DNA from: Myxococcales bacterium
GTDB taxonomy: Bacteria; Myxococcota_A; Polyangia; Polyangiales; Polyangiaceae
Assembly: GCA_016191785.1 (NCBI GenBank)
Contig: JACPVJ010000066.1
Span: forward strand, 1-41,393
DNA length: 41,393 bases
Direction of reading: 5' to 3'
The notes under the pieces: model-generated
Database searches by the model: none
What the model was told of the DNA's origin: nothing
The model's input: the letters and a program-made list of their open reading frames with translations, nothing else
Made by a program: the position numbers and the translations under genes
In this document: positions 20,377 to 29,103 of the stretch, in pieces
Layout: each line of letters begins with the position of its first letter
How positions within the stretch are numbered: position 1 is the first letter of the stretch

Positions 20377-21120
20377 TCACGCGCGCCGGAGCAAGAGCAC
20401 GTGCTCGCGGCGCGGCGAGCCACGGAACGCCGCCTGGGTGGGCAGGTGGAAGTGCGGGCGCTTCTGCGAGGCGCGGGCCGCCACCGTCAGACCCGCCGCC
20501 GTCGCCAGGTCGGCGGTCAAGAGGTCGGCCCGGAGCGGTCGGCCCGCGAGCACGCTGTCCGCGATGATCACCGCGGCGGCCCCCTTCGGAGAAATCACGC
20601 GAGCCATCTCGACCAGCGCCGCGCCGAGCTCGCGGCGCCAGGTGGCGACCGCCATCTCGAAGGTCTTGCCACGCGCCCCGCGCCGCGATCCGATCTCGAA
20701 GCGCTCGAAGCGCTCGGACTCGAGCTCGAGCCAGCGCAGCCGGGTCGAGTGATGCGCGTGGTAGTCGTACACCCCCGGGTAGGGCGGCGACGCGACGATC
20801 AACGCGACCGACCCGGCGCGAACGCGCTCGAGGTGTCGGGCGTCGCCCGGCCCGACCTTGACCTCGACCCGCGGGTCGATCACGAGCTTCTGATAGTTGG
20901 CCAGGCGCTTGACCAGCTCTTCGGTCTTCTTCACGAAGAACCGGATGGCGAAGCCACCCGAGAGCCGCCGGGGGGCCTTGCGCCCGGTGGTGTCGCCGGG
21001 CTGCTTGCTGACCTTGGTCAACATCGCGGACAGCACCAGAAACAGCGCGCGCTTCATCTCGCCCCGGGGCAGCGCGTCGATGCCGGCGGTCAGGCTGTCG
21101 AGCTCGAGCAAGACGTGCAC
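20377..21120 (-). CDS. DNA methyltransferase, C-terminal part after an in-frame TGA
   Basis: This 247-residue open frame (possible GTG start at 21120) is in the same frame as the N-terminal part upstream and is separated from it only by a TGA at 21145-21147 and eight sense codons. It carries LIVASPPYPGVYDYHAHHS, motif IV of amino-methyltransferases in the SPPY form common in N4-cytosine enzymes, and ends in RREHVLLLRRA. Motif I is in the other part, so this piece alone could not bind S-adenosylmethionine. It is probably the second half of one protein, either broken by a nonsense mutation or intact in the organism if the TGA is a sequence error. Confidence 0.75.
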   Translation of the reverse strand: MHVLLELDSLTAGIDALPRGEMKRALFLVLSAMLTKVSKQPGDTTGRKAPRRLSGGFAIRFFVKKTEELVKRLANYQKLVIDPRVEVKVGPGDARHLERVRAGSVALIVASPPYPGVYDYHAHHSTRLRWLELESERFERFEIGSRRGARGKTFEMAVATWRRELGAALVEMARVISPKGAAAVIIADSVLAGRPLRADLLTADLATAAGLTVAARASQKRPHFHLPTQAAFRGSPRREHVLLLRRA

Positions 21121-21144
21121 GTCGAACAGCTCGCGGTCTTCCGG

Positions 21145-21654
21145 TCAGTAGCGCCGGGTCGGGGGCGCCTTCGCCAGGCGGCGGGCGTCCGCCTTCTCGG
21201 CGATGGCCGCCGCGGTCTCGACCAGGGTGGCCGCTTCGCGCGTGCCCAGCCCCAAGGTCTTGAGCTTGCAGAGCTCGATGGCCAGCGGGTTGGCGTCGAT
21301 GCCCAGGGCCCGCCGGCCCAAGCGGTGCGCCTCGACCAGCACGGTGCCGCTGCCGCAGAACGGATCGAGCACGGTGTCGCCGGGCTTGGACAGCCCTTCG
21401 ACCAGGCGTGCCGCCGTGTCGGGGTGCAGGCGCGCGGGGTAGCTGTGAAAGCCGTGGACGTGGCGCATGGTGCTGGTCTCGTCGCTCTGCACCGAGAGCG
21501 CGCGCTTCAGCACCTGGGCCGCGGCGAGATCGGGACCCTCGCTCTCGACGACGCCCCCCACGTGGGACAGCGAGCGACGCTCTCGACGCTCGGGCGGCGG
21601 GAGCTTCTCGTCGGCCTTCTCGGCCTTGGCCTGGGTGGGCTTCTTGGTCTTCAT
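21145..21654 (-). CDS. DNA methyltransferase, N-terminal part ending at a premature TGA
   Basis: This 169-residue frame starts at ATG 21654, overlapping the DUF4846 stop as ATGA. It has a Lys-rich N-terminus, HVHGFHSYPARLHPD, then motif I, VLDPFCGSGTVLVEAHRLG, followed by ALGIDANPLAIELCK. The fold is that of SAM-dependent DNA amino-methyltransferases (PF01555/UPF0020-like). It stops at TGA 21145-21147 after PPTRRY, and the frame continues with PEDRELFDVHVLLELDSL into the SPPY half. Replacing TGA by TGG (Trp) would give one product of about 425 residues. No restriction endonuclease gene is adjacent, so it would be an orphan methylase. Confidence 0.78.
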   Translation of the reverse strand: MKTKKPTQAKAEKADEKLPPPERRERRSLSHVGGVVESEGPDLAAAQVLKRALSVQSDETSTMRHVHGFHSYPARLHPDTAARLVEGLSKPGDTVLDPFCGSGTVLVEAHRLGRRALGIDANPLAIELCKLKTLGLGTREAATLVETAAAIAEKADARRLAKAPPTRRY

Positions 21655-22601
21655 TCCGGGAGTCGCCTGAGCGAGGCCCACGGAAACGGCTTCCAGAACG
21701 GTGTGTCAACGGCTTTCGTCGGATCGAGCCGAAACCAAGGCCCGCCCTCGCTCGGGCGCAAGACCTGGGCGTTCTGCGCGGGCATGAAGCTCTGCCCCAA
21801 GAGCGCGACCGTCTCGTCGCCCTTCTTGGCGAGATCGAGCACCAGGACCACGTGCCCGGGGTTGCCCGGCAAGATGAAGAAGTCCCCGGCCTGGATCTGC
21901 TCCGCGGCCACCGGCTTGGCCTGCTTCTCGAGACTGACGGTGTTCGCCCAGGCGAACACCGCGTCCAGGTACTTCCGGAACGACGCGTGATCGGCGACCG
22001 GCTTGCTTCCAGGGACCCACTGGATGCTGGCACCGCTCGGGACGATGCGTTCGCCACGCGCCCAGCGCGCCCAGGGCAGATCGAGCCCCGCGGCGGCGCG
22101 GTAGCTCATGTCGCGGGCCCCTGCCGACCAGCGCCACTCGGAGTGGAGCCGGATCACCGTGTCGGCGCACTGTTGCAGATCGGCGTGGCTGACATCGAGG
22201 GCTACCACCGCGGCAATGCGGCGATCGCTGGCCGGGTGGAGCGTGGTCCCGTCGTACGAGCGCACCGGCGTCTCGGGGGCGGCCAGCGGCAGATCGCGCA
22301 GCCAAGCAGCGAAGGTCTTCGGCAGGACCTCGACCCGGACGAACCCTGCCGGAGGCACGAACCGCGAGCGCAGCGTGTCCACCGGGCGCGGCTCGAGCCC
22401 GGGCGTGGCGAGCCATGGATAGGCGTCCGGGCCTTTCGCCTTCGCCGCCTCGGGGGCCGGCGCCGCAGAGGCGCTGGCCGCCGCCGAAGTCGGCGCGGTC
22501 GACGACGCCACCGGCTCGGCCCGCGCGGGGGGCGGCGGAGCGGGATCGCGACACGCGACCAGCGCGAGCGCGGCAGCGCCGAGGGCCAGATCGCGAATCA
22601 C
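21651..22601 (-). CDS. DUF4846-family lipoprotein
   Basis: The 316-residue protein starts at GTG 22601, overlapping the glutamate dehydrogenase stop as GTGA. The signal VIRDLALGAAALALVACRD has a lipobox Cys at about residue 17, followed by an Ala/Pro linker. The body matches the DUF4846 pattern as I recall it: DLQQCADTVIRLHSEW, YDGTTLHPASDR, FFILPGNPGHVVLVLDLA and ALLGQSFMPAQNAQVLR. The Cys and His spacing loosely resembles NlpC/amidase-type papain folds, but this is not certain. Its reading frame stays open upstream as a shadow of gdhA. The start of the methyltransferase gene overlaps its stop. Confidence 0.8.
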   Translation of the reverse strand: MIRDLALGAAALALVACRDPAPPPPARAEPVASSTAPTSAAASASAAPAPEAAKAKGPDAYPWLATPGLEPRPVDTLRSRFVPPAGFVRVEVLPKTFAAWLRDLPLAAPETPVRSYDGTTLHPASDRRIAAVVALDVSHADLQQCADTVIRLHSEWRWSAGARDMSYRAAAGLDLPWARWARGERIVPSGASIQWVPGSKPVADHASFRKYLDAVFAWANTVSLEKQAKPVAAEQIQAGDFFILPGNPGHVVLVLDLAKKGDETVALLGQSFMPAQNAQVLRPSEGGPWFRLDPTKAVDTPFWKPFPWASLRRLPE

Positions 22602-23836
22602 CCGAGCCCACGCAGATCGGTGGCCTCTTTCACCCGGCTCACGGCCAGCGCGAACGCGGCGGTGCGCATGGTAGCGCCGCGCTCTTTCATCATGGCCTGG
22701 ATCGATCGCCACGCGTCGACCATGTACTTGTCGAGCTCGCGGTTCACCTGCTCCTCGGTCCAGCGGTACTTCTGGGTGTTCTGCGTCCACTCGAAGTAAG
22801 ACACGGTCACCCCGCCCGCGTTGGCCCAGATGTCGGGCAAGCACACGACGCCGCGCTTGCCGAAGATCTGGTCGGCCTCCATGCTGGTCGGGCCGTTGGC
22901 TGCCTCGACCACCCACTTGGCCTGGACCTTCGCCGCGTTGTCGCGGGTGAGCACGTGGCCCAGCGCCGCAGGAACCAACACGTCGCACTCGCTGATCAGC
23001 AGGTCTTCGTTCGAGATCGGCGTCGCCCCCGGGAAGCCGACCACGCTGCCGGTCGCCTTCACGTGATCCATCACCCGCGGAACGTCGAGCCCGTCGCGGT
23101 TGGCGATACCCCCTTTCACGTCACTGACGGCCACCACGCGACCGCCCTCGGCGTGCGCCAGCCGCGCAAACCAGCTGCCCACGTTGCCGAAGCCCTGGAC
23201 GGCGAAGCGCGTACCGCTCACCTTCTTGCCGTCGGCGGCCAGCACCTCGCGGATCGCGATCAAGCAGCCGCGCCCGGTGGCGGCGTCGCGCCCGAGGGAG
23301 CCGTGGAGCTCGACCGGCTTGCCGGTGACCACCCCCGGCGAGAACCCGTACCGCTTGCTGTACTGATCGAACATCCACGCCATCACTGCGGCGTTGGTGT
23401 TCATGTCGGGCGCAGGGATGTCGGTGTCCGGTCCGATCAGCTCGGCGATCTGATCGATGAAGCGCCGGCTCAGCCGCTCGAGCTCGCGCCGGCTCAGCTT
23501 GCTGGGGTCGACCTGGATGCCGCCCTTGGCCCCACCGAAGGGCACGTTCACCACCGCGGTCTTCCAGGTCATCAAGCTGGCGAGCGACCGCACCTCGTCC
23601 AGGTCCACGTCCGGGTGGTAGCGCAGGCCACCCTTGTACGGTCCGCGCGAGTTGTCGTGCTGGATGCGATACCCGATGAAGTTGCCGATGTTGCCGTCGT
23701 CGAGCTCGATGGCCACCTCGACTCGAAGCTCTCGGCTGGGCGTGAGCAGCAGCGTCTTGTATCGCGGAGAGAGCGCGAGCAGGTCGAACGCCTGCGTCAG
23801 ATAGTGGTTGGTCGTCTCGGTCGCGTTCATGCTCAT
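22598..23836 (-). CDS. gdhA: Glutamate dehydrogenase (Glu/Leu/Phe/Val dehydrogenase family)
   Basis: The 412-residue cytoplasmic enzyme converts glutamate to 2-oxoglutarate and ammonia with NAD(P). ATG 23836 follows AGAGGGAGG at good spacing. The substrate-binding part has GPYKGGLRYHPDVDLDEV, PFGGAKGGIQVDP with the catalytic Lys, and PAPDMNTN with the catalytic Asp. The Rossmann part has RFAVQGFGNVGSWFARLA. Length and motifs fit the approximately 420-residue hexameric GudB/RocG type. It is the first of three genes joined by 4-bp overlaps (gdhA, DUF4846, methyltransferase), an unusual partnership with no obvious metabolic logic. Confidence 0.95.
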   Translation of the reverse strand: MSMNATETTNHYLTQAFDLLALSPRYKTLLLTPSRELRVEVAIELDDGNIGNFIGYRIQHDNSRGPYKGGLRYHPDVDLDEVRSLASLMTWKTAVVNVPFGGAKGGIQVDPSKLSRRELERLSRRFIDQIAELIGPDTDIPAPDMNTNAAVMAWMFDQYSKRYGFSPGVVTGKPVELHGSLGRDAATGRGCLIAIREVLAADGKKVSGTRFAVQGFGNVGSWFARLAHAEGGRVVAVSDVKGGIANRDGLDVPRVMDHVKATGSVVGFPGATPISNEDLLISECDVLVPAALGHVLTRDNAAKVQAKWVVEAANGPTSMEADQIFGKRGVVCLPDIWANAGGVTVSYFEWTQNTQKYRWTEEQVNRELDKYMVDAWRSIQAMMKERGATMRTAAFALAVSRVKEATDLRGLG

Positions 23837-23908
23837 GCGGGCCTCCCTCTGACCGGGGCAGAGTATGGGAGTCGCGACCGCGCGGAAAGGGCTACCCGAA
23901 CCGAGCGC

Positions 23909-25159
<1,251 letters not shown>

Positions 25160-25251
25160 GCCGGGAATATGGCTCAGCGCTCCGGCCGGTCGCAACCGGA
25201 AGCTCAGAACCGTCATGGCGCGGCGCGCCATGCGGGTGTACTCCTGTGCAG

Positions 25252-26787
25252 ATGCCCTCGGACGCCGCGCGAAGAGTGATTCGTCAGCGGCTCGCGGACG
25301 AGGTCGGCCGCCTCGACAAGGAGGCGGCGCAGACGGTCGCGCTGGTCTACCCGTCGCCGTACTCGGTGGGGATGAGCTCGCTCGGCTACCAGCGTGTCTA
25401 CCGGGAGATCCAGGCGCTGCCCGGCTGGGCGTGCGAGCGGGTGTTTCTGGACGACGACGGGGAAGACGCTGGCGCTCGGGTCGAGAGCCCGGTCAGCTAC
25501 GAGTCCCTCCGCCCTCTCGGGGACTTCCCGCTTCTGGCATTCAGCATCGCGTACGAACTCCAGCTCGCGGGCCTGGTGCGCATGCTGGATGCAGCGGGGC
25601 TCGCGCCGGAGCGCGCGCTCCGCACCGCGCGGGATCCCTTCGTGCTGGCCGGGGGGCCGATCACCTTCAGCAACCCGCTGATGCTGGCGGGCTACGCAGA
25701 CGCCGTGGTGCTGGGCGAGGCCGAAGAGATCGTCGCCTTCGCCCTTGAAGCGGTGCTCGGCGCCCCCGACAAGGCTGCCGCCCTGGCTCGATTGGCAGCG
25801 CACCCTCACATCTTCGTGCCGGCGTCGCACGGCGATCGGCTTCCGAGCATCGCCGCCTGCGACGACGCGCTCTTGCCGGCCAAGAGCGTGATCCGCACAC
25901 CCCACGCCGAGCTCTCGGACATGCTCTTGATCGAGACCGAGCGGGGCTGCTCGCGGGGGTGCACCTATTGCGTGATGCGACGCACGACCAACGGCGGCAT
26001 GCGCGTCGTCCCGAAAGAGACGGTGCTCGCCGAGACCCCGGCCGGGACCCGGAAGGTGGGCCTGGTGGGGGCAGCGGTCAGCGATCACCCGCGGATCGAG
26101 GAGATCGTCCGCACCCTGGCCGAGCGGGGCACCCAGGTCGGCCTGTCGAGCCTGCGTCCCGACCGACTCCGCAGCGACTTCGTCGCCGCCCTGGCGGCCG
26201 CCGGCCACCGCACGCTGACCACCGCGCTCGATGGTCCGAGCCAGCGCCTGCGCGACGTGATCGAGCGCCGCGGCCGGGAAGAGCACTATCTCGCTGCCGC
26301 TCGCCACGCCCGCGAGCACGGCATCGAGCGCTTGAAGCTCTACCTGATGATCGGCCTGCCCAGCGAAACCGACGGCGACATCGACGAGTGCGCCCGCTTC
26401 GTGGGCGAGCTGTCGAAGATCGTGCCGGTCGCCCTCGGCATCTCGCCGTTCTGCGCGAAACGGAACACCCCGCTCGACGGGATGCCCTACGCCGGAGTCG
26501 CCACCGTCGGCCACCGCCTCGAGCGACTGCGCCGGGGGCTGCGCGGTCGCGCCGACGTGCGAGCCGTCAGCGCCAAGTGGGCCTGGGTCGAGCACGTGCT
26601 CTCGCAGGGGGGCGAGGCCGAGGGGCTGGCGGTCGCCGCGGCGGTGCGGGCCGGCGGGACGTTCGCCCACTTCAAGCGGGCGTTCGCCGAGCTGGGGCAC
26701 CGCCCCGACGGCCGCGGCTACGCCGAGGCGGTGCCGCCCGTCGCCCCGGACCGCGAGCGCAAGCGGCTTGCGATGGCCCGAGGCTGA
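25252..26787 (+). CDS. Radical SAM protein with B12-binding-like N-terminal domain
   Basis: The 511-residue protein has an N-terminal Rossmann-like part (VALVYPSPYSVGMSSLGYQR, PLLAFSIAYELQLAGLVRML, DAVVLGEAEEIV) typical of cobalamin-binding domains in class B enzymes. The radical SAM core follows: ETERGCSRGCTYCVMRR gives the CX3CX2C cluster near residue 240, LKLYLMIGLPSET is present, and the C-terminal half continues the barrel. Its order is that of the unnamed B12-binding/radical SAM group (TIGR03960-like), whose substrate is unknown. ATG 25252 and GTG 25246 are both possible starts; neither has a strong ribosome-binding site. It is divergent from the HMGL-like gene. Confidence 0.85.
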   Translation: MPSDAARRVIRQRLADEVGRLDKEAAQTVALVYPSPYSVGMSSLGYQRVYREIQALPGWACERVFLDDDGEDAGARVESPVSYESLRPLGDFPLLAFSIAYELQLAGLVRMLDAAGLAPERALRTARDPFVLAGGPITFSNPLMLAGYADAVVLGEAEEIVAFALEAVLGAPDKAAALARLAAHPHIFVPASHGDRLPSIAACDDALLPAKSVIRTPHAELSDMLLIETERGCSRGCTYCVMRRTTNGGMRVVPKETVLAETPAGTRKVGLVGAAVSDHPRIEEIVRTLAERGTQVGLSSLRPDRLRSDFVAALAAAGHRTLTTALDGPSQRLRDVIERRGREEHYLAAARHAREHGIERLKLYLMIGLPSETDGDIDECARFVGELSKIVPVALGISPFCAKRNTPLDGMPYAGVATVGHRLERLRRGLRGRADVRAVSAKWAWVEHVLSQGGEAEGLAVAAAVRAGGTFAHFKRAFAELGHRPDGRGYAEAVPPVAPDRERKRLAMARG

Positions 26788-26792
26788 CCGGG

Positions 26793-27599
26793 TCAGCCGC
26801 CGCGGCGCAGGCGCTCGATCTCGGCCAGGGCCTCGGTCAGACGGCGCTCGGCGCCGTCTGCGCGACGCGCTTCTTCCTCGGCGCGACGCGCTTCTTCCTC
26901 GGCGCGACGAATCGCATCGTCGTACTTGCGCATCACGTCCGAGAGCACGTGCTCGACGCGCGCGAGCAGCTCTCGCGTCTCGGGAACCGCCGCGCCGCCG
27001 TAGTAGAACCGAAGCTGGCCCTCTTCGATGCCGAACGACAACCCCAAGACGGCGGACTCGAAGCGCCCCGCTTGACCGAGCAGCGGTCGATACGCGCGCG
27101 CCGCCGGCTCGGGCAGGTGCCAGGCGCGCACCAAGAGCCGCATCGGATCGAACACCACGTACTCGGCGATGCCGAGCCGGGCAAACCACTCGACGTTGCG
27201 CTCGTAGTCCTTGTCGCGGTCGCCGCCCACGTTGACCTCGAGCGCGAAGTCGAGGCCCTTGCCCTCGGCCGACACCACCCAGCGGTCGCGCGGGTGCGGC
27301 TCGACGTCGAGCACCGCGATCAGATCTGGAGCGAACACGCGCTCACCGGGGTAGTACACCGCCAGGTTGGACGAGAGGTAGACCTTGCGACCGATCCGCT
27401 GGAAGAAGCCCTGGAGCGGATCCTTGGCGTGCTCGATGGCCAGCCGGTGGTGATCCCCCTCGGGGGGGCCCAGCTCGAATTCGCTCGGCAGGCTGTCGAC
27501 GACCTTCGTGCGCTGCTCGGGCGACAGGCGATCCCAGATCTCCTGCGGGGGAGCACGGGGGTCGAGGGGGTCGACCTGCCAGGACGCCGGCTCGGTCAT
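26793..27599 (-). CDS. Uma2-family (DUF820, PD-(D/E)XK fold) protein with C-terminal coiled coil
   Basis: The 268-residue protein shows the Uma2 nuclease fold: LPSEFELGPPEGDHH, VYLSSNLAVYYPGERVFAPDLIAV, DFALEVNVGGDRDKDYERNVEWF, and GIAEYVVFDP, covering the Asp and Glu residues expected in the PD-(D/E)XK core. The last 50 residues are a charged coiled coil (RRAEEEARRAEEEARRAD) extended by a 21-bp duplication. Uma2 proteins are abundant in cyanobacteria and myxobacteria and their cellular role is not established. It lies 23 bp after ttcA on the minus strand and ends 5 bp from the convergent radical SAM gene. Confidence 0.82.
   Translation of the reverse strand: MTEPASWQVDPLDPRAPPQEIWDRLSPEQRTKVVDSLPSEFELGPPEGDHHRLAIEHAKDPLQGFFQRIGRKVYLSSNLAVYYPGERVFAPDLIAVLDVEPHPRDRWVVSAEGKGLDFALEVNVGGDRDKDYERNVEWFARLGIAEYVVFDPMRLLVRAWHLPEPAARAYRPLLGQAGRFESAVLGLSFGIEEGQLRFYYGGAAVPETRELLARVEHVLSDVMRKYDDAIRRAEEEARRAEEEARRADGAERRLTEALAEIERLRRGG
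26862..26903 (-). repeat. Two 21-bp tandem repeats in the Uma2 coiled coil
   Basis: Two identical 21-bp units (26862-26882 and 26883-26903) encode repeated RRAEEEA on the minus strand. Seven residues equal one coiled-coil heptad, so copy number should change coil length while keeping register. Confidence 0.85.
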
Positions 27600-27622
27600 T
27601 CCGGAAGCCTACCACGGCGCGG

Positions 27623-28459
27623 CTACCCCGCGCGCTTGCCCAGTGCGATCGGGACGAGCGCCGGTTGCTCCGGGCCGAGGGTGTCGTCGGGCCCGTGCGC
27701 CTCGTCGACGCCGAAGCGCCGCCGCACCTCGAGATCCAACAGGTGAGTCGGCCGCACGTTGGACAGCGCCGCGAACACGTTGCTGCGCACGTTGGGGTTC
27801 TCGGCGTTCAGCTTGGTGAGCAACTCTTTCACCCGCTTGCGCTGCAGATTGTCCTGCGAGCCGCACAGGTCGCAGGGGATGATCGGGAAGCCGCGCTCGG
27901 CGGCGAACGCCTCGAGATCCGCCTCGGCGCAATAGACCAGCGGCCGGATCACCACGTTGCGCCCGTCGTCCGAGCGCAGCCGCGGCGGCATCGCCTTCAT
28001 CTGGCCCGAATAGAGCAGGTTCAGCACCAGGGTCTCGATCACGTCATCGCGATGATGACCGAGCGCGATCTTGGTCGCGCCCATCTCGGCCGCCACGTTG
28101 TAGAGGACGCCGCGCCTCAGGCGCGAGCACAGCGAGCAGTAGGTCTTGCCCTCGGGGACCTTGTCCTTGACGATCGAGTAGGTGTCTTCGGTGACGATCC
28201 TGTACTCGTAGCCTTCCTTCGCGAAGTACTCGGGCAGCACGTGGCGCGGGAACCCGGGCTGACCCTGGTCCAGGTTCACCGCGACGATCGAGAACGGAAA
28301 GGGTGCGCGCCGCTGCACCTCGCGCAAGAGGTAGAGCAGCGAGTGCGAGTCCTTGCCGCCGCTCACCGCCACCATCACGCGATCGTTCGGCTCGAGCAGG
28401 GCGAAGTCCGAGCTGGCCTTGGCGACCAGCGACGAGAGTCGCTTTTCCAGGCGGGTCAT
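27623..28459 (-). CDS. ttcA: TtcA-like tRNA 2-thiocytidine biosynthesis protein
   Basis: The 278-residue ATP-dependent enzyme adds sulfur to cytidine 32 of certain tRNAs. The PP-loop is VAVSGGKDSHSLLYLL (about residues 35-50). The Fe-S and catalytic Cys motifs CSLC (about 130-133) and PCDLC (about 215) are present, as is ALGHHRDDVIETLVLNL. ATG 28459 was chosen over an upstream in-frame start at 28480, because homologues begin near MTRLEKRL. The C-terminal 50 residues are less conserved but keep RPTHLLD. Gene order (ExbD-like, ttcA, Uma2) suggests cotranscription on the minus strand with gaps of 23-37 bp. Confidence 0.93.
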   Translation of the reverse strand: MTRLEKRLSSLVAKASSDFALLEPNDRVMVAVSGGKDSHSLLYLLREVQRRAPFPFSIVAVNLDQGQPGFPRHVLPEYFAKEGYEYRIVTEDTYSIVKDKVPEGKTYCSLCSRLRRGVLYNVAAEMGATKIALGHHRDDVIETLVLNLLYSGQMKAMPPRLRSDDGRNVVIRPLVYCAEADLEAFAAERGFPIIPCDLCGSQDNLQRKRVKELLTKLNAENPNVRSNVFAALSNVRPTHLLDLEVRRRFGVDEAHGPDDTLGPEQPALVPIALGKRAG

Positions 28460-28496
28460 GCGGGGCGCGTAGGCTAGCACGCGCCTCGGGCTCGGG

Positions 28497-29054
28497 TCAG
28501 TTGGCGGCGAACGTGACCGCGAAGGCCGGCACCTGCGCGACCGCGCTGCCCACGCGCCGCTCGCGCCGCTGCGCGTGCAACGCGTCCATCACCGCCACGA
28601 GCTCGCCGAACTCGGTGTCGTTCTGGCTGTGCAGCACGGCTTGGTCGCTCTTGTCGTCGGTCGGGCTCTTGTGCACACCCTGGCTCTGCCACTCTTCGGC
28701 CAGGCGCTGCTCGAGCTCGGGGTAACGCACGTCCCCGGTCTCGGTGCGCACCGGCCGCCGCTCGACCTCGGCCGTGGCCAGCACGGTCTCGCCCTGCTTC
28801 CAGGCGAGCGCGAATTTCTTCTCTTTGACCTCCACGTGCAGTCGCTTCGGCTTCTCGTCTTTGCACGGGCCGTCGTCGCACTGCTTGCCGGGCACGTTGG
28901 CCGAGGCCTCGACCCGCGCCATCTGGGACCAGACCGCGGTGATGAGCAGGAACGACACCAGACACAGCAGGAAATCGATGAATGGAACCAGGGGCAAGTC
29001 GTGGTTGGTCGCGCGCCCGCGCGAAGCCGGCGAACCCGTGTCGATCTGAGCCAT
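28497..29054 (-). CDS. ExbD/TolR-family biopolymer transport protein (orphan)
   Basis: The 185-residue protein follows a clear GGAGGAGA ribosome-binding site. A short cytoplasmic N-terminus leads into one membrane helix, LPLVPFIDFLLCLVSFLLIT, with the Asp (PFID) that is needed for proton-driven motion in ExbD/TolR/MotB-type stators. A roughly 130-residue periplasmic part contains a Cys pair (CDDGPC) and a helical end (VAVMDALHAQRRER). No ExbB/TolQ or TonB gene occurs anywhere in this window, so its partner must be encoded elsewhere. It sits between a hybrid histidine kinase and ttcA. Confidence 0.85.
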   Translation of the reverse strand: MAQIDTGSPASRGRATNHDLPLVPFIDFLLCLVSFLLITAVWSQMARVEASANVPGKQCDDGPCKDEKPKRLHVEVKEKKFALAWKQGETVLATAEVERRPVRTETGDVRYPELEQRLAEEWQSQGVHKSPTDDKSDQAVLHSQNDTEFGELVAVMDALHAQRRERRVGSAVAQVPAFAVTFAAN

Positions 29055-29103
29055 GCGTCTCCTCCGAAGGGCTCGGACCCGACTCGGCGCGCGTTCCTTG
29101 GCT

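Noticed and set aside
21145..21147. TGA as a selenocysteine codon in the methyltransferase
   Set aside because: No stem-loop typical of a SECIS element was seen just after it, the position is not a catalytic one in this family, and a TGG-to-TGA change is simpler.
20377..21654. Restriction-modification or other defence island around the methyltransferase and Uma2 genes
   Set aside because: No restriction endonuclease, helicase or specificity gene is adjacent; Uma2 is 5 kb away among housekeeping genes.
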